A stretch of DNA of 64,000 bases from JAODBJ01 sp963782465. GTDB taxonomy: Bacteria; Actinomycetota; Acidimicrobiia; IMCC26256; PALSA-610. The notes beneath the pieces were generated by a model. That model saw nothing but the letters and a program-made list of their open reading frames with translations. It had not been told where the DNA came from and did not search any database. The stretch spans positions 558,001 through 622,000 of the forward strand of contig CAWAJR010000005.1 of assembly GCA_963782465.1 (NCBI GenBank). The letters run 5' to 3'. Positions 16,793 through 25,603 of this stretch are shown in pieces. The stretch's first letter is position 1. Each line of letters opens with the position of its first letter. The position numbers and the translations under genes were made by a program.

Positions 16793-17541
16793 GGCCGCCG
16801 TCCGGGCATGCTCTCGGCGGGATCGATGGGACTGAACAGCGACACCCCGCCGTCGGCCGCGACGATCTGGCCCGTCACCCAGTCGAGCGTGAGCAATGCG
16901 ACGATCGCCTGCGCGACCTCCGCCGCAGTGCCGACGCGGCCGAGCGCGGCGCGGGACGCGACCCGTTCGCGGTACCCGGCGAGCCGGTCGGTCGCCTTGA
17001 ACATCGGCGTATCGGTGGTACCGGGCGCAACGCCGTTCACGCGGATGCCGTGCGGGCCGAGTTCGCGGGCTGCGACCCGTACGAGGTGTGATGCTCCTGC
17101 CTTCGACACGCTGTAGTGCGCCATGCGGGTGTCGGCGAGGAACCCGGAAACGCTGCTCACCAGCACGATGGCGCCCGCTCGCTGCGATGCGACCATCGCC
17201 TTCGCGCATTCACGCAACGTCACGAACGCGCCGCGGAGGTTCACTCGCATGACTCGATCCCATTCGTCGGTGGTGAGATCGAGGAGCGCACCGGTCCCGC
17301 CGATACCGGCGTTGAGCACAGCCGCGTCGAGCGCGCCGAATGCGGCGACCACGGCCGCGACGCCGTCGACCACGGCGGCTTCGTCACCGACGTCGACCGT
17401 GCGGTGGAGATCGCCTCGGGAGGTCGCGGCGACGTCGAACACCGCGACCCGCGCACCGGCATCGTGAAGTGCGTCGACCGCCGCGGCACCGATGCCGCTC
17501 GCGCCTCCCGTGACGAGCACCGATGTTTGATCGAGGTCCAT
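16789..17541 (-). CDS. Short-chain dehydrogenase/reductase
   Basis: A 250-residue SDR, first gene of a coupled SDR-VOC-HAD operon. It shows TGGASGIG, NAGIGG, VSSVSG (catalytic Ser) and YSVSK, with the C-terminal GQIVAADGG. Upstream lies a perfect 17-bp-arm inverted repeat (17567-17603) that could be its operator. Substrate unknown. Confidence 0.87.
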   Translation of the reverse strand: MDLDQTSVLVTGGASGIGAAAVDALHDAGARVAVFDVAATSRGDLHRTVDVGDEAAVVDGVAAVVAAFGALDAAVLNAGIGGTGALLDLTTDEWDRVMRVNLRGAFVTLRECAKAMVASQRAGAIVLVSSVSGFLADTRMAHYSVSKAGASHLVRVAARELGPHGIRVNGVAPGTTDTPMFKATDRLAGYRERVASRAALGRVGTAAEVAQAIVALLTLDWVTGQIVAADGGVSLFSPIDPAESMPGRRP

Positions 17542-17566
17542 CGCCGAAACCTAGTGGCGACGACGT

Positions 17567-17603
17567 GCGTCGATAGCTATCGCTATGCGATAGCTATCGA
17601 CGC
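17567..17603. promoter_or_regulatory. Perfect 17-bp inverted repeat made of two identical 12-bp palindromes
   Basis: GCGTCGATAGCTATCGC, TAT and its exact reverse complement make a 17-bp stem with a 3-base loop. Each arm contains CGATAGCTATCG, itself a perfect 12-bp palindrome, so two identical palindromes sit 17 bp apart centre to centre. It lies between the 3' end of potC and the start of the minus-strand SDR operon. No T-run follows in either direction. A tandem operator for a dimeric repressor (TetR or GntR type) is as likely as a terminator. Confidence 0.62.
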
Positions 17604-17610
17604 CTGTGGT

Positions 17611-18495
17611 TCAGCCGAGGCGGGCGGCGCGACGGGCACCGAGGAGCGCGCCGGCCCCCATGATCACGACGCTGACGAGCAGCACCATCGTCGCGAGCAC
17701 GTTGATCTGCGGCGGCACGGAAACCTTGGCCTGGTTGATGACCTGGATCGGGAACGTCACCGAGTTGCCCGCGATGAACACCGTGATGATGTAGTCGTCG
17801 ATCGAGAGCGCGAACGAGAGCAGGAACGCCGCGAGGATCCCCGGGGTGATCAACGGCAGGGTGACCTTGCGGAATGTTCGCAACGGCGGGGCACCGAGGT
17901 CCATCGACGCGTCTTCGAGCGTCCAGTCGAAGCCGCGTAGACGAGCCTTCACGGTGAGCGCGACGAAGCTGACGCAGAACATGATGTGCGCCGCGAGGAT
18001 GGTCGAGAAACCCCGGGGCGTGTTCGCGCTGATGAACAGCGTGAGCAGCGACGAGCCCATGACGATTTCCGGCGTCGTGAGCGGCAACACGATGAGCAGG
18101 TTCACCAGCGCGCCGCCACGGAAGCGGTAACGAGCCATCGCGATCGCCATCAGCGCACCCATCGCGGTCGCGACCACCGACGCGACCACCGCGATCTTCA
18201 GGCTGAACTCCATCGCGCGTACGAGGTCGGCGTAGCGGAACGGGTGTGCCCAGTTGTCGAGGGTGAAGCGTTTCCAGAGGTAGTTGAAGCGACCGTTCGG
18301 CTTGTTGAAGCTGAACACGATGATCACGAAGATCGGCGCGAACAGGTAGAGCATCGCGATCGCGGCCCACGCGTTCAACAGTTGCGTCCCGATCTTGCGC
18401 AACCAGGCCGGGGCGGTATAGCCGCGCGTGACCGCGCCTTCGCTCTCGCGTGGTTGGGGTTCCGAGGCGGGCCGGGCCGGCGCGTCAACTGTCAT
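17611..18495 (-). CDS. potC: Polyamine ABC transporter permease (PotC-like)
   Basis: A 294-residue inner-membrane permease with six predicted TM segments, starting at about residue 43 (AWAAIAMLYLFAPIFVIIVF). The EAA-type loop contacting the ATPase is visible as LEDASMDLGAPPLRTFRKVTLP (quoted in part: DASMDLGAPPLRTFRKVTLP). It is the last gene of potA-potD-potB-potC. The ATG at 18495 overlaps the stop of potB (ATGA). Length and order match the spermidine/putrescine importer family. Confidence 0.9.
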   Translation of the reverse strand: MTVDAPARPASEPQPRESEGAVTRGYTAPAWLRKIGTQLLNAWAAIAMLYLFAPIFVIIVFSFNKPNGRFNYLWKRFTLDNWAHPFRYADLVRAMEFSLKIAVVASVVATAMGALMAIAMARYRFRGGALVNLLIVLPLTTPEIVMGSSLLTLFISANTPRGFSTILAAHIMFCVSFVALTVKARLRGFDWTLEDASMDLGAPPLRTFRKVTLPLITPGILAAFLLSFALSIDDYIITVFIAGNSVTFPIQVINQAKVSVPPQINVLATMVLLVSVVIMGAGALLGARRAARLG

Positions 18496-19361
18496 ACGGA
18501 AAGCTCGTCGGTGCCGAGGACCTTGGCGTAGAGGAGCACCAAGATCAGGATGATGGCCATGAAGACGAAGGAGATCGCCGCCGCCGAGGGGTAGTTCACC
18601 GTCTCGAGGAAGTTCCCTTGCACGACATTCCCGATCATGCTCGTCTGCGGGCTGCCGAGCAGCTCGGAGTTCACGAAGTCGCCGGCGGCGGGAATGAAGG
18701 TGAGCAGGCTGCCGGCGAACACGCCCGGGAGTGAGAGCGGGAGGACGACCTTCATGAACGAACGGAACGCATTCGAGTAGAGGTCCTTGGCCGCCGACAC
18801 GAGGTTGAGGTCGATCTTCTCGAGGCTCACGTAGATCGGCAGGATCATGAACGGCAGGAAGTTGTAGGTGAGGCCGCCGATCACCGCGGTCGGTGTGCTC
18901 AACACGCGGCCGTTCGCCCCGACGATGTGGACGTCGCGCAAGAGGTTGACGAACGGTCCGCGGTCCTGGAGCAACGTCTTCCACGCGAGGGTACGAATCA
19001 GGTAGCTGGTGAAGAACGGCACGACCACCAACCCGAGCAGGAAGTTGCGCCACTTCCCGCCCCGGAACGCAATCACGTACGCGAGCGGGTAACCCAGCGC
19101 GATGCAGAACACGGTGCTGAGGAAGCCGTACCAGAACGACCTGATGAACTCCGCGTTGTAGGTCGTCCACGCGTCGGAGAAGTTCACCCACCGCCACGCG
19201 AACGTCGTGTCACCGACGAAGTCAACGTTGGAGAGCGCGGTGCGCAACAGGTAGTAGACGGGAACGAGGAAGAACAGCGTCAACCAGAAGATGCCGGGCG
19301 ACATGAGCGCCCACGGGGCGAAGCGGCCCCGCTTGCCCCCGGTCTCCTGGTCGACTGCCAT
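18492..19361 (-). CDS. potB: Polyamine ABC transporter permease (PotB-like)
   Basis: A 289-residue permease partner of PotC. N-terminal TM GIFWLTLFFLVPVYYLLRTAL, then five more hydrophobic helices; the EAA loop is LVSAAKDLYSNAFRSFMKVV. It sits 6 bp downstream of potD and is coupled to potC. Together they form the membrane channel that imports spermidine/putrescine delivered by PotD and energised by PotA. Confidence 0.91.
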   Translation of the reverse strand: MAVDQETGGKRGRFAPWALMSPGIFWLTLFFLVPVYYLLRTALSNVDFVGDTTFAWRWVNFSDAWTTYNAEFIRSFWYGFLSTVFCIALGYPLAYVIAFRGGKWRNFLLGLVVVPFFTSYLIRTLAWKTLLQDRGPFVNLLRDVHIVGANGRVLSTPTAVIGGLTYNFLPFMILPIYVSLEKIDLNLVSAAKDLYSNAFRSFMKVVLPLSLPGVFAGSLLTFIPAAGDFVNSELLGSPQTSMIGNVVQGNFLETVNYPSAAAISFVFMAIILILVLLYAKVLGTDELSV

Positions 19362-19367
19362 TCGCGC

Positions 19368-20561
19368 CTACGCGTGGACGATCGCGTTGAACTGCGTGTT
19401 GAACTGTTGCTCGACCTGCGGTGTCAGCCCGCCGAAGATGTGCAGCTTCTTCTGCAGGCTCGGCGGCGGGTTCACCAGCGGGTCGGTCGCGACGGAGGGG
19501 TCGGTGCGCTTCAGCACGTCGCCGACGCCCGCGACCGGGGAGATGTACTCGACGTAGTCGGTGATCTGCGCCGCGTGCACCGGGTCGTAGACGTAGTTCA
19601 TCCACACCTCGGCGTTCGCGTAGTGCGTCGACGGCGCCGGCACGAGCATGTTGTCGGCCCAGATCATCCCGCCGTCGCTCGGCACGACGAATTCGAGGTC
19701 TTTGTTGTCGGCTTGGAGCTGGACGACGTCGCCCGACCAGGCCATCGCCGCGACCACGTTGCCGGCGGTGAGGTCGTCGCCGTAGTCGTTCCCGGTGAAA
19801 CGCCGCACCTGACCGTCGTCCTTGGCCTTCTTGATCACCTTGAACGCGCTCTGGGCCGACGCGAGGGTCGCGGTCGTCGGGTCCTGGCCCTCGAGGAGCA
19901 TGAACAAGCCGACCGTGTCGCGCATCTCGGTGAGGAACGTGACCTTGCCCTTGTACGCGGGGTCGAGCAGGTCGGCCATCGAGGTGAGCGGCTTCTTCAC
20001 CAACTTCTTGTTGTACGCGATCCCCGTCATGCCCGACTGCCACGGCAGCGAGTAGTCGCGGTTCGGGTCCCACGTCGGGCTCTTCAACGTGTCGATGAGG
20101 TTCTTCTTGTTGGGGATCTTCGACGCGTCGAGCTTCGCGACCCACCCGAGGTTGATGAGGCGCGCAGCCATCCAGTCGGTGGACACGATCATGTCGCGCC
20201 CGATGCTGCGACACGCCTTCAGTGTCGGCCGCACCTTCGCGAAGTACTGGTCGTTGTCGTTGTAGTCCTCTTTGTACGTCGTCTTGATGCCCGTCGCCTT
20301 CTGGAAGTCGGCGACCGTCTTCTTGTCGATGTAGAGGGGCCAGTTCGAGATCGACAGTTCCTTCGTCGTGCTCTGCGTCGGTACCGGGCACTGCTTGCCC
20401 TTCCCCGAAGCAGACGTTCCGGAGGAGCTACCGCACGCGGCGAGCAACGACGGACCGAGGGCGACCGCCCCGGCCATCATCCCCGCGCGGCCGAGGAACT
20501 GGCGGCGGTTCAATCCGTTCCCTCCGTTCGTCGCGGGACCAGTCGAACGGCGAGTGTGCAT
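19368..20561 (-). CDS. potD: Polyamine ABC transporter substrate-binding lipoprotein (PotD-like)
   Basis: A 397-residue extracytoplasmic binding protein. The N-terminus has a twin-Arg-like NRRQFLGRAG followed by a hydrophobic core and lipobox LLAAC, so it is probably a Tat-exported lipoprotein. The mature part begins with the family pattern LSISNWPLYID, and WSGDVVQLQ and NYVYDPVHAAQITDYV are typical PotD/PotF features. The acidic/aromatic residues that cradle polyamines (Trp and Asp in NWPLYID and WSGD) are present. It lies between potA and potB. Confidence 0.91.
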   Translation of the reverse strand: MHTRRSTGPATNGGNGLNRRQFLGRAGMMAGAVALGPSLLAACGSSSGTSASGKGKQCPVPTQSTTKELSISNWPLYIDKKTVADFQKATGIKTTYKEDYNDNDQYFAKVRPTLKACRSIGRDMIVSTDWMAARLINLGWVAKLDASKIPNKKNLIDTLKSPTWDPNRDYSLPWQSGMTGIAYNKKLVKKPLTSMADLLDPAYKGKVTFLTEMRDTVGLFMLLEGQDPTTATLASAQSAFKVIKKAKDDGQVRRFTGNDYGDDLTAGNVVAAMAWSGDVVQLQADNKDLEFVVPSDGGMIWADNMLVPAPSTHYANAEVWMNYVYDPVHAAQITDYVEYISPVAGVGDVLKRTDPSVATDPLVNPPPSLQKKLHIFGGLTPQVEQQFNTQFNAIVHA

Positions 20562-20594
20562 CGAAAACTCCCTGCAAGTAGATGGATCGTACGT

Positions 20595-21743
20595 TCAGAC
20601 GGCGGCTGTCGGATCGGCGTCGAAGTCGGCGCCACGACCGGCTTGAGGTTCGGGCAGAAGGCGCGCCGCGGTGCCGTCCCAGCCTGCCCAAACGGCATCA
20701 CCCGGGCGCAGCAACGGCAGTTGCTCGTCGGCGCCGACGTGCGCGACGACTTCTTGCCCGTCGGCGGTCGCGAGCGCGACGCGCACGACCGGCCCTTGGA
20801 ACACGAGGTCGCTCACGGTGCACGGCACCCCAACGGTGCCGTTGGTCGGCTCACTCATGAGGACGCGCACCCGTTCCGGGCGGACCATCACCGTCGCGGG
20901 CGCGCCTTCGGGTATGGCAACGTCGTTGTCGGCCGTGGGTACCGGCACCAACCGACCGGCGATCGACACGGCCGCTTCGCTGCCGTTGCGGTGGTCGACG
21001 TGGGTGCGGAAGAGGTTCGCGCTGCCGATGAACCCGGCGACGAAGACACTCGCCGGGTGGTGGTAGATCTGCTCCGGTTCGCCGATCTGTTCCACGAAGC
21101 CCAGGCTCATCACCGCGATCCGGTCGCTCATGGTGAGCGCCTCTTCCTGGTCGTGGGTCACGAAGATGAACGTGATGCCGACCTCGCGCTGGATGCGTTT
21201 CAGTTCGATCTGCATCGCCTGGCGCAACTTCAAGTCGAGTGCGCCGAGCGGTTCGTCGAGCAGCAACGCGCTCGGGAAGTTGACGAGCGCGCGTGCGAGC
21301 GCGACCCGCTGCTGCTGGCCGCCCGACAATTGGGCGGGCTTGCGCTTCGTGAACTCGCCGAGGCGCACGATCTCGAGCATTTCCCCGACCCGCTTCTTGG
21401 TCTCCGCTTCGGGGACCTTCCGGCTTCGCGGACCGAACGCGACGTTGTCGAACACGTTCATGTGGGGGAACAGCGCGTACTGCTGGAACACCGTATTGAC
21501 GTTGCGCCGGTAGGGCGGGACGCGCGAGACGTCCTGGCCGTCGAGACGGATGATCCCCGACGTCGGCGTCTCGAAACCGGCGATCATCCGCAGGGTCGTC
21601 GTCTTGCCGCAGCCGGACGGGCCGAGCATCGCGAAGAACTCGCCCCGCGCGATGCCGAAGTCGGCGTCGTGGACCGCGACGAACGAACCGAATTTCTTCG
21701 AAACGTGCTCGATCGAAATGACGGGATCTCGTACTTCGTCCAG
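20595..21743 (-). CDS. potA: Polyamine ABC transporter ATPase (PotA-like), start codon unusual
   Basis: The ABC ATPase of the Pot importer, about 382 residues. Walker A (GPSGCGKTT), the LSGGQQQR signature, Walker B (ALLLDEPLGALD), the H-loop (FVTHDQEEAL) and a C-terminal TOBE domain are all visible. The ORF with a canonical start would begin at Walker A and lose the first strand. Upstream codons DPVISIEHVSKKFGSFVAV clearly belong to the protein, yet no in-frame ATG, GTG or TTG exists before the next stop. I extend to a CTG at 21743 as the least bad choice; an ATT at 21719 or a one-base indel before the GTG at 21754 are alternatives. Confidence 0.88.
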   Translation of the reverse strand: MDEVRDPVISIEHVSKKFGSFVAVHDADFGIARGEFFAMLGPSGCGKTTTLRMIAGFETPTSGIIRLDGQDVSRVPPYRRNVNTVFQQYALFPHMNVFDNVAFGPRSRKVPEAETKKRVGEMLEIVRLGEFTKRKPAQLSGGQQQRVALARALVNFPSALLLDEPLGALDLKLRQAMQIELKRIQREVGITFIFVTHDQEEALTMSDRIAVMSLGFVEQIGEPEQIYHHPASVFVAGFIGSANLFRTHVDHRNGSEAAVSIAGRLVPVPTADNDVAIPEGAPATVMVRPERVRVLMSEPTNGTVGVPCTVSDLVFQGPVVRVALATADGQEVVAHVGADEQLPLLRPGDAVWAGWDGTAARLLPEPQAGRGADFDADPTAAV

Positions 21744-21802
21744 CGCCCTATCACCTCGCCCTCGGGTCGCGGCGGAACTGTTTCAGACCGAGTCCCCGCT
21801 CC

Positions 21803-21850
21803 GCAAGGGAATCCTTCGTTTCGAACTCATTTCACGACGGAATCCCTTGC
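21803..21850. promoter_or_regulatory. Imperfect 12-bp inverted repeat in the potA/aldehyde dehydrogenase gap
   Basis: GCAAGGGAATCC at 21803-21814 and GGAATCCCTTGC at 21839-21850 are reverse complements with one mismatch, 24 bp apart. The element sits midway in the 230-bp divergent region between the polyamine importer and polyamine catabolism genes. It could bind a regulator controlling both, possibly the nearby Lrp-family protein. No other gene is visible in this gap. Confidence 0.45.
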
Positions 21851-21973
21851 GCACACCCGGTCCCGTCGCGCAACATCGTGGCCGGCGCCCATCGCCGGCA
21901 TCGTCCGTCGTCGCAATCCTGCTCCACATTCGTTCGTCATGCTCGCATCTACCGCGCCCCGGGAGGCTGTCGG

Positions 21974-23395
21974 ATGCCCCACGAGAACTACATAGGCGGC
22001 AAGTGGGTACCGGCCAAGGACGGCCGTACCGACAGCGTGCGCAACCCCGCGACCGGCGAGATCCTGGCCGAGGTTCCCTCGAGCGGCGCGGCCGACGTCG
22101 ACGAGGCGGTCGCCGCGGCCGCGGCGGCGTTCGACGAGTGGGGCAATACCACGCCGCGTGCCCGCTTCGAGGTGCTGTCGAAGATCGCAGACGCGATCGA
22201 AGCCGACATGGCGACCATCCAGGACCTCGAGGTCCGCAACGTCGGCAAGCCCCTCTCGATCATCGACTTCGAGATGGACCTCACGGTCGACAACTGGCGC
22301 TTCTTCGGGGCCGGCGCCCGCTTCCTCGAAGGTCGCTCGGCAGGTGAGTACATGGAGGGCCACACCTCGTTCCTCCGCCGCGACCCGCTCGGCGTGGTTG
22401 CGTCGATCGCACCGTGGAACTACCCGCTCAACATGGCCACCTGGAAGCTCGGCCCCGCCCTCGCAGCCGGGAACACCGTGGTGCTGAAACCATCGGAACT
22501 GACGCCGCTCAGCGCGCTGCGCCTCGCCGAGATCACCGCCGACATCCTCCCCCCGGGCGTGCTGAACGTCGTGTGCGGCCAGGGCGAAACGGCGGGCGCG
22601 ACGCTGGTGAGCCACCCCCAGGTCGCGATGGTGAGCCTCACCGGCGACGTCGCGACCGGGAAGGCGATCGCACGAGCAGCGGCCGACAGCCTCAAGCGTG
22701 TGCATCTCGAACTCGGCGGCAAGGCACCCGTGATCGTCTTCGACGACGCCGACATCGCGGCCGTCGTCGCGACGCTCACCGAGGCGGGCTACTACAACTC
22801 GGGCCAGGACTGCACCGCGCCCTGTCGCGTGCTCGCCGGTTCGGGGGTGTTCGACTCCTTCGTGACCGACCTCACCGAGTCGGTCGGATCGATCGCGACC
22901 GGCGACCCGCTCGACCCCGGCACCGCCATGGGGCCGGTCGTGTCCGCCGATCAGCTCGCCCGCGTTTCGGGCATGGTCGATCGCGCCCGCACCGCCGGCG
23001 CCGAGGTCACGACGGGCGGCGCCGCCCGCGACGGCGACGGCTTCTTCTACGAACCGTCGGTCGTCGTGAACCCGGCCCAGGACAGCGAGATCGTGCAACG
23101 GGAGGTGTTCGGCCCGGTGGTCACGGTGCAGCGCTTCACCGACGAGGCACAGGCACTGGCGTGGGCCAACGACGTCGATTACGGCCTGGCGTCGAGCGTG
23201 TGGACCCGCGACGTCGGGCGCGCGATGCGGATGGCGAAGGGCCTGCAGTTCGGCACCGTGTGGGTGAACGACCACATCCCGATCGTTTCGGAGTTGCCGC
23301 ACGGGGGCTTCAAGCAGTCGGGCTACGGCAAGGACATGTCGATATACGCCATCGAGGCGTACACCGAACTCAAACACGTGATGGTGAAGCTGTGA
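21974..23395 (+). CDS. patD: Gamma-aminobutyraldehyde dehydrogenase-like aldehyde dehydrogenase
   Basis: A 473-residue NAD(P)-dependent aldehyde dehydrogenase. The oxyanion Asn lies in APWNYPLN, the catalytic Glu in LELGGKAPVIVF, and the nucleophile Cys in YYNSGQDCTAPCRV. The last motif (YYNxGQDCTAxCR) is characteristic of the PatD/YdcW group that oxidises 4-aminobutyraldehyde from putrescine to GABA. ATG 21974 follows GGGAGG at a usable distance. Divergent from the polyamine importer and followed by two aminotransferases, it fits polyamine catabolism. Confidence 0.87.
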   Translation: MPHENYIGGKWVPAKDGRTDSVRNPATGEILAEVPSSGAADVDEAVAAAAAAFDEWGNTTPRARFEVLSKIADAIEADMATIQDLEVRNVGKPLSIIDFEMDLTVDNWRFFGAGARFLEGRSAGEYMEGHTSFLRRDPLGVVASIAPWNYPLNMATWKLGPALAAGNTVVLKPSELTPLSALRLAEITADILPPGVLNVVCGQGETAGATLVSHPQVAMVSLTGDVATGKAIARAAADSLKRVHLELGGKAPVIVFDDADIAAVVATLTEAGYYNSGQDCTAPCRVLAGSGVFDSFVTDLTESVGSIATGDPLDPGTAMGPVVSADQLARVSGMVDRARTAGAEVTTGGAARDGDGFFYEPSVVVNPAQDSEIVQREVFGPVVTVQRFTDEAQALAWANDVDYGLASSVWTRDVGRAMRMAKGLQFGTVWVNDHIPIVSELPHGGFKQSGYGKDMSIYAIEAYTELKHVMVKL

Positions 23396-23408
23396 CGCAA
23401 GGACGAGC

Positions 23409-24770
23409 ATGACTGACGACGAACGACTCAATACGCGGGCGCGCGAGATCGCGTTCGCCGAAGGCCGGCGTCTCCTCGATCGGACCGGCCAGTCGAAGTC
23501 GTGGTTCGAACGAGCCCTGAAGTCGATGCCGTCGGGTGTGGCGTCGTCGTTCCAGGTCGGCGACCCGTACCCGCTCTACCTGCGCGATGGGTACGGATCG
23601 AAGGTCACCGACGTCGACGGCAACGAGTACGTCGACTTCCACAACGGGTTCGGCGCGATGGTGGTCGGCCACGCGCACCCGAAGGTCGTGGAGGCGATCA
23701 GCCGCGCCGCACGCGGCGGCACCCACTTCGCCGCGCCGACACCCGACACCGTGCTGTTCGCCGAGGAGTTGTGCCGCCGGTTCTCCCTCGATCGGGTGCG
23801 GATGGCGAACTCGGGCACCGAAGCGACGATGAGCGCGATCCGTATTGCGCGCGCCGCAACCGGACGCGACGACATCGTGAAGATCGAAGGCTCCTACCAC
23901 GGCCACCACGACCAGGTGATGTTCTCGGTGGTGCCCGGCGCCGACCTCATGGGCGGGCGCGACATGCCCGCATCGACGCCGATGTCGCTCGGCGTGCCCC
24001 ACTTTCTCGCCGAGCACACCCATGTCGTGCCGTTCAACGACCTCGAAGTGCTCGGTCGCACCCTCGACGAGCACGGAGAGCACATCGCGTGCCTCATCAT
24101 CGAGCCGGTGATGATGAACATCGGTGTGGCGCAACCCGAACCGGGCTACTTGCAGGGCCTGAAGGACCTCCTGCACCAGCACGGCGCGCTGCTGATCTTC
24201 GACGAAGTGAAATCGGGAGCGACGATCGCGGCGGGAGGCGCCACCGAGCGCTACGGCGTGAAACCGGACCTCGCCTGTTTCGCGAAGTCGATCGGCGGCG
24301 GCACGCCCGCCGCCGCGTTCGGCGGCCGCGCCGACGTGATGGAATCGATCGAACGAGGTGCCGCGCACCAGGGCACCTACAACGGCAACCCGTTGGTGGC
24401 CGCGGCCGGGCTCGCGACCCTGACCGAGGTGCTCACACCCGACGCCTACGAACACCTCGCGAAGATCGGGTCGCGTATCGCGGAGGGTTGCGCGAAGGCG
24501 ATGGCCGAGCACGGCATTCCCGGTCACACCGTCGACCTCGGCGCGAAGGGTTGCGTGTCGTACCGTCCCGAGCCGCTGCGCAACTACCGCGACTTCCTCG
24601 AAACCAACACGGAGCTCTACAACGCCTCGTACCCGTGGATGATCAACCGCGGCGTGTTCATGACGCCGGGCGACGAGGAACAGTGGACGCTTTCGGTGCA
24701 ACACACCGAAGCCGACATCGATCGTTACGTCGAAGCCTTCGCCGATCTCTGCGCCGAACTTGCGAAGTAA
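23409..24770 (+). CDS. Class III aminotransferase (glutamate-1-semialdehyde aminomutase-like)
   Basis: A 453-residue PLP enzyme of class III. Visible are the phosphate-binding NSGTEATMSAIRIARA, the cofactor Asp in LLIFDEVKSG and the Schiff-base Lys in ACFAKSIGGG. The sequence is nearest the HemL-like branch (GSYHGHHD, AAHQGTYNGNP). The setting in a polyamine/amino-aldehyde operon argues for a catabolic omega-aminotransferase rather than haem synthesis. It starts 13 bp after the dehydrogenase. HemL itself cannot be fully excluded. Confidence 0.85.
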   Translation: MTDDERLNTRAREIAFAEGRRLLDRTGQSKSWFERALKSMPSGVASSFQVGDPYPLYLRDGYGSKVTDVDGNEYVDFHNGFGAMVVGHAHPKVVEAISRAARGGTHFAAPTPDTVLFAEELCRRFSLDRVRMANSGTEATMSAIRIARAATGRDDIVKIEGSYHGHHDQVMFSVVPGADLMGGRDMPASTPMSLGVPHFLAEHTHVVPFNDLEVLGRTLDEHGEHIACLIIEPVMMNIGVAQPEPGYLQGLKDLLHQHGALLIFDEVKSGATIAAGGATERYGVKPDLACFAKSIGGGTPAAAFGGRADVMESIERGAAHQGTYNGNPLVAAAGLATLTEVLTPDAYEHLAKIGSRIAEGCAKAMAEHGIPGHTVDLGAKGCVSYRPEPLRNYRDFLETNTELYNASYPWMINRGVFMTPGDEEQWTLSVQHTEADIDRYVEAFADLCAELAK

Positions 24771-24775
24771 CTGAC

Positions 24776-25261
24776 GTGTCGGCCGACGCGCGATCGCCGC
24801 GGGCTCGGCGTCTCGCGGACCTCGACGACGCCGACAAACTGATCGTGGAACTCCTGCAAACCGACGGCCGGTTGCCCTACACGCGGCTCGCGGGTTCGGT
24901 GGGCCTGTCGGAGGCCGCGGTACGCCAGCGTGTGCAGCGGCTCATCGACGACAGCGTCGTGCAGATCGTCGCGGTCACCGACCCGTTGCGCCTCGGCTTC
25001 CGGCGCCAGGCGATGGTCGGCGTGCGAACCGAAGGCGACATCCGCGCCGTCGCCGACTGCCTCGCGCTCATCCCGGAGATCGACTACGTCGTGTTCACGT
25101 CGGGTTCGTTCGACCTGCTGTTCGAGATCGTGTGCGAGGACGACGAACATCTCCTCACCGTGTTGAACGACAACGTCCGCTCGATCCCCGGCGTCCGCAG
25201 CACGGAAACCTTCACCTACCTCCGCCTCCACAAACAGACCTACACCTGGGGCACCCGTTGA
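24776..25261 (+). CDS. Lrp/AsnC-family transcriptional regulator
   Basis: A 161-residue regulator with an N-terminal AsnC-type HTH (DADKLIVELLQTDGRLPYTR, quoted within limits) and a C-terminal RAM/ligand-binding domain (VGVRTEGDIRAVADCLA, ending in TFTYLRLHKQTY). The GTG at 24776, five bases after the aminotransferase stop, gives the normal family length. Such proteins sense amino acids; embedded among polyamine catabolism genes, it is probably the local regulator. Confidence 0.87.
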   Translation: MSADARSPRARRLADLDDADKLIVELLQTDGRLPYTRLAGSVGLSEAAVRQRVQRLIDDSVVQIVAVTDPLRLGFRRQAMVGVRTEGDIRAVADCLALIPEIDYVVFTSGSFDLLFEIVCEDDEHLLTVLNDNVRSIPGVRSTETFTYLRLHKQTYTWGTR

Positions 25262-25275
25262 ACCCTCTGGCACTA

Positions 25276-25603
25276 CCGCGCGACGGATCGCGACGCGGTG
25301 AGCGAGCGCAGCGAGCGAACTCGCCAGCGAGTGAACGCCCGCGACGACGGAGGAGGAGCAGTGAACGAGCGAGACAGGAGGGATATGGCGCAGCCGCGCG
25401 ACGGATCGCGACGCGGTGAGCGAGCGCAGCGAGCGAACTCGCCAGCGAGTGAACGCCCGCGACGACGGAGGAGGAGCAGTGAACGAGCGAGACAGGAGGG
25501 ATATGGCGCAGCCGCGCGACGGATCGCGACGCGGTGAGCGAGCGAACTCGCCAGCGAGTGAACGCCCGCGACGACGGAGGAGGAGCAGTGAACGAGCGAG
25601 ACA
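25276..25603 (+). repeat. Three direct tandem repeats, 118-bp unit
   Basis: Unit 1 is 25276-25393 and unit 2 is 25394-25511; both are 118 bp and essentially identical. Unit 3 (25512-25603) lacks nine bases (CGCAGCGAG) and ends inside the start region of the next aminotransferase. Each unit holds a 32-nt core (GTGAGCGAGCGCAGCGAGCG followed by AACTCGCC), an ACTCGC-CA-GCGAGT hairpin, and GGAGGAGGAGCAGTG, a ribosome-binding site plus GTG. Copies 1 and 2 therefore carry decoy start signals. The core recurs at 49012-49232. It fills the gap 25262-25587, where I see no real gene. Confidence 0.93.

Noticed and set aside
18927..21995. 1022-codon plus-strand open frame across the pot operon
   Set aside because: Antisense to four clear transporter genes; composition is Arg/Val/Glu-rich with no domain. 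A product of high GC codon bias.
25298..25537. Small protein beginning MSERSERTRQRVNARDDGG
   Set aside because: It is a translation of the tandem repeat; similar peptides arise from the second array in a different context. No independent support for coding.
25276..25603. CRISPR array
   Set aside because: Repeats are contiguous 118-bp units with no unique spacers and no cas gene nearby.
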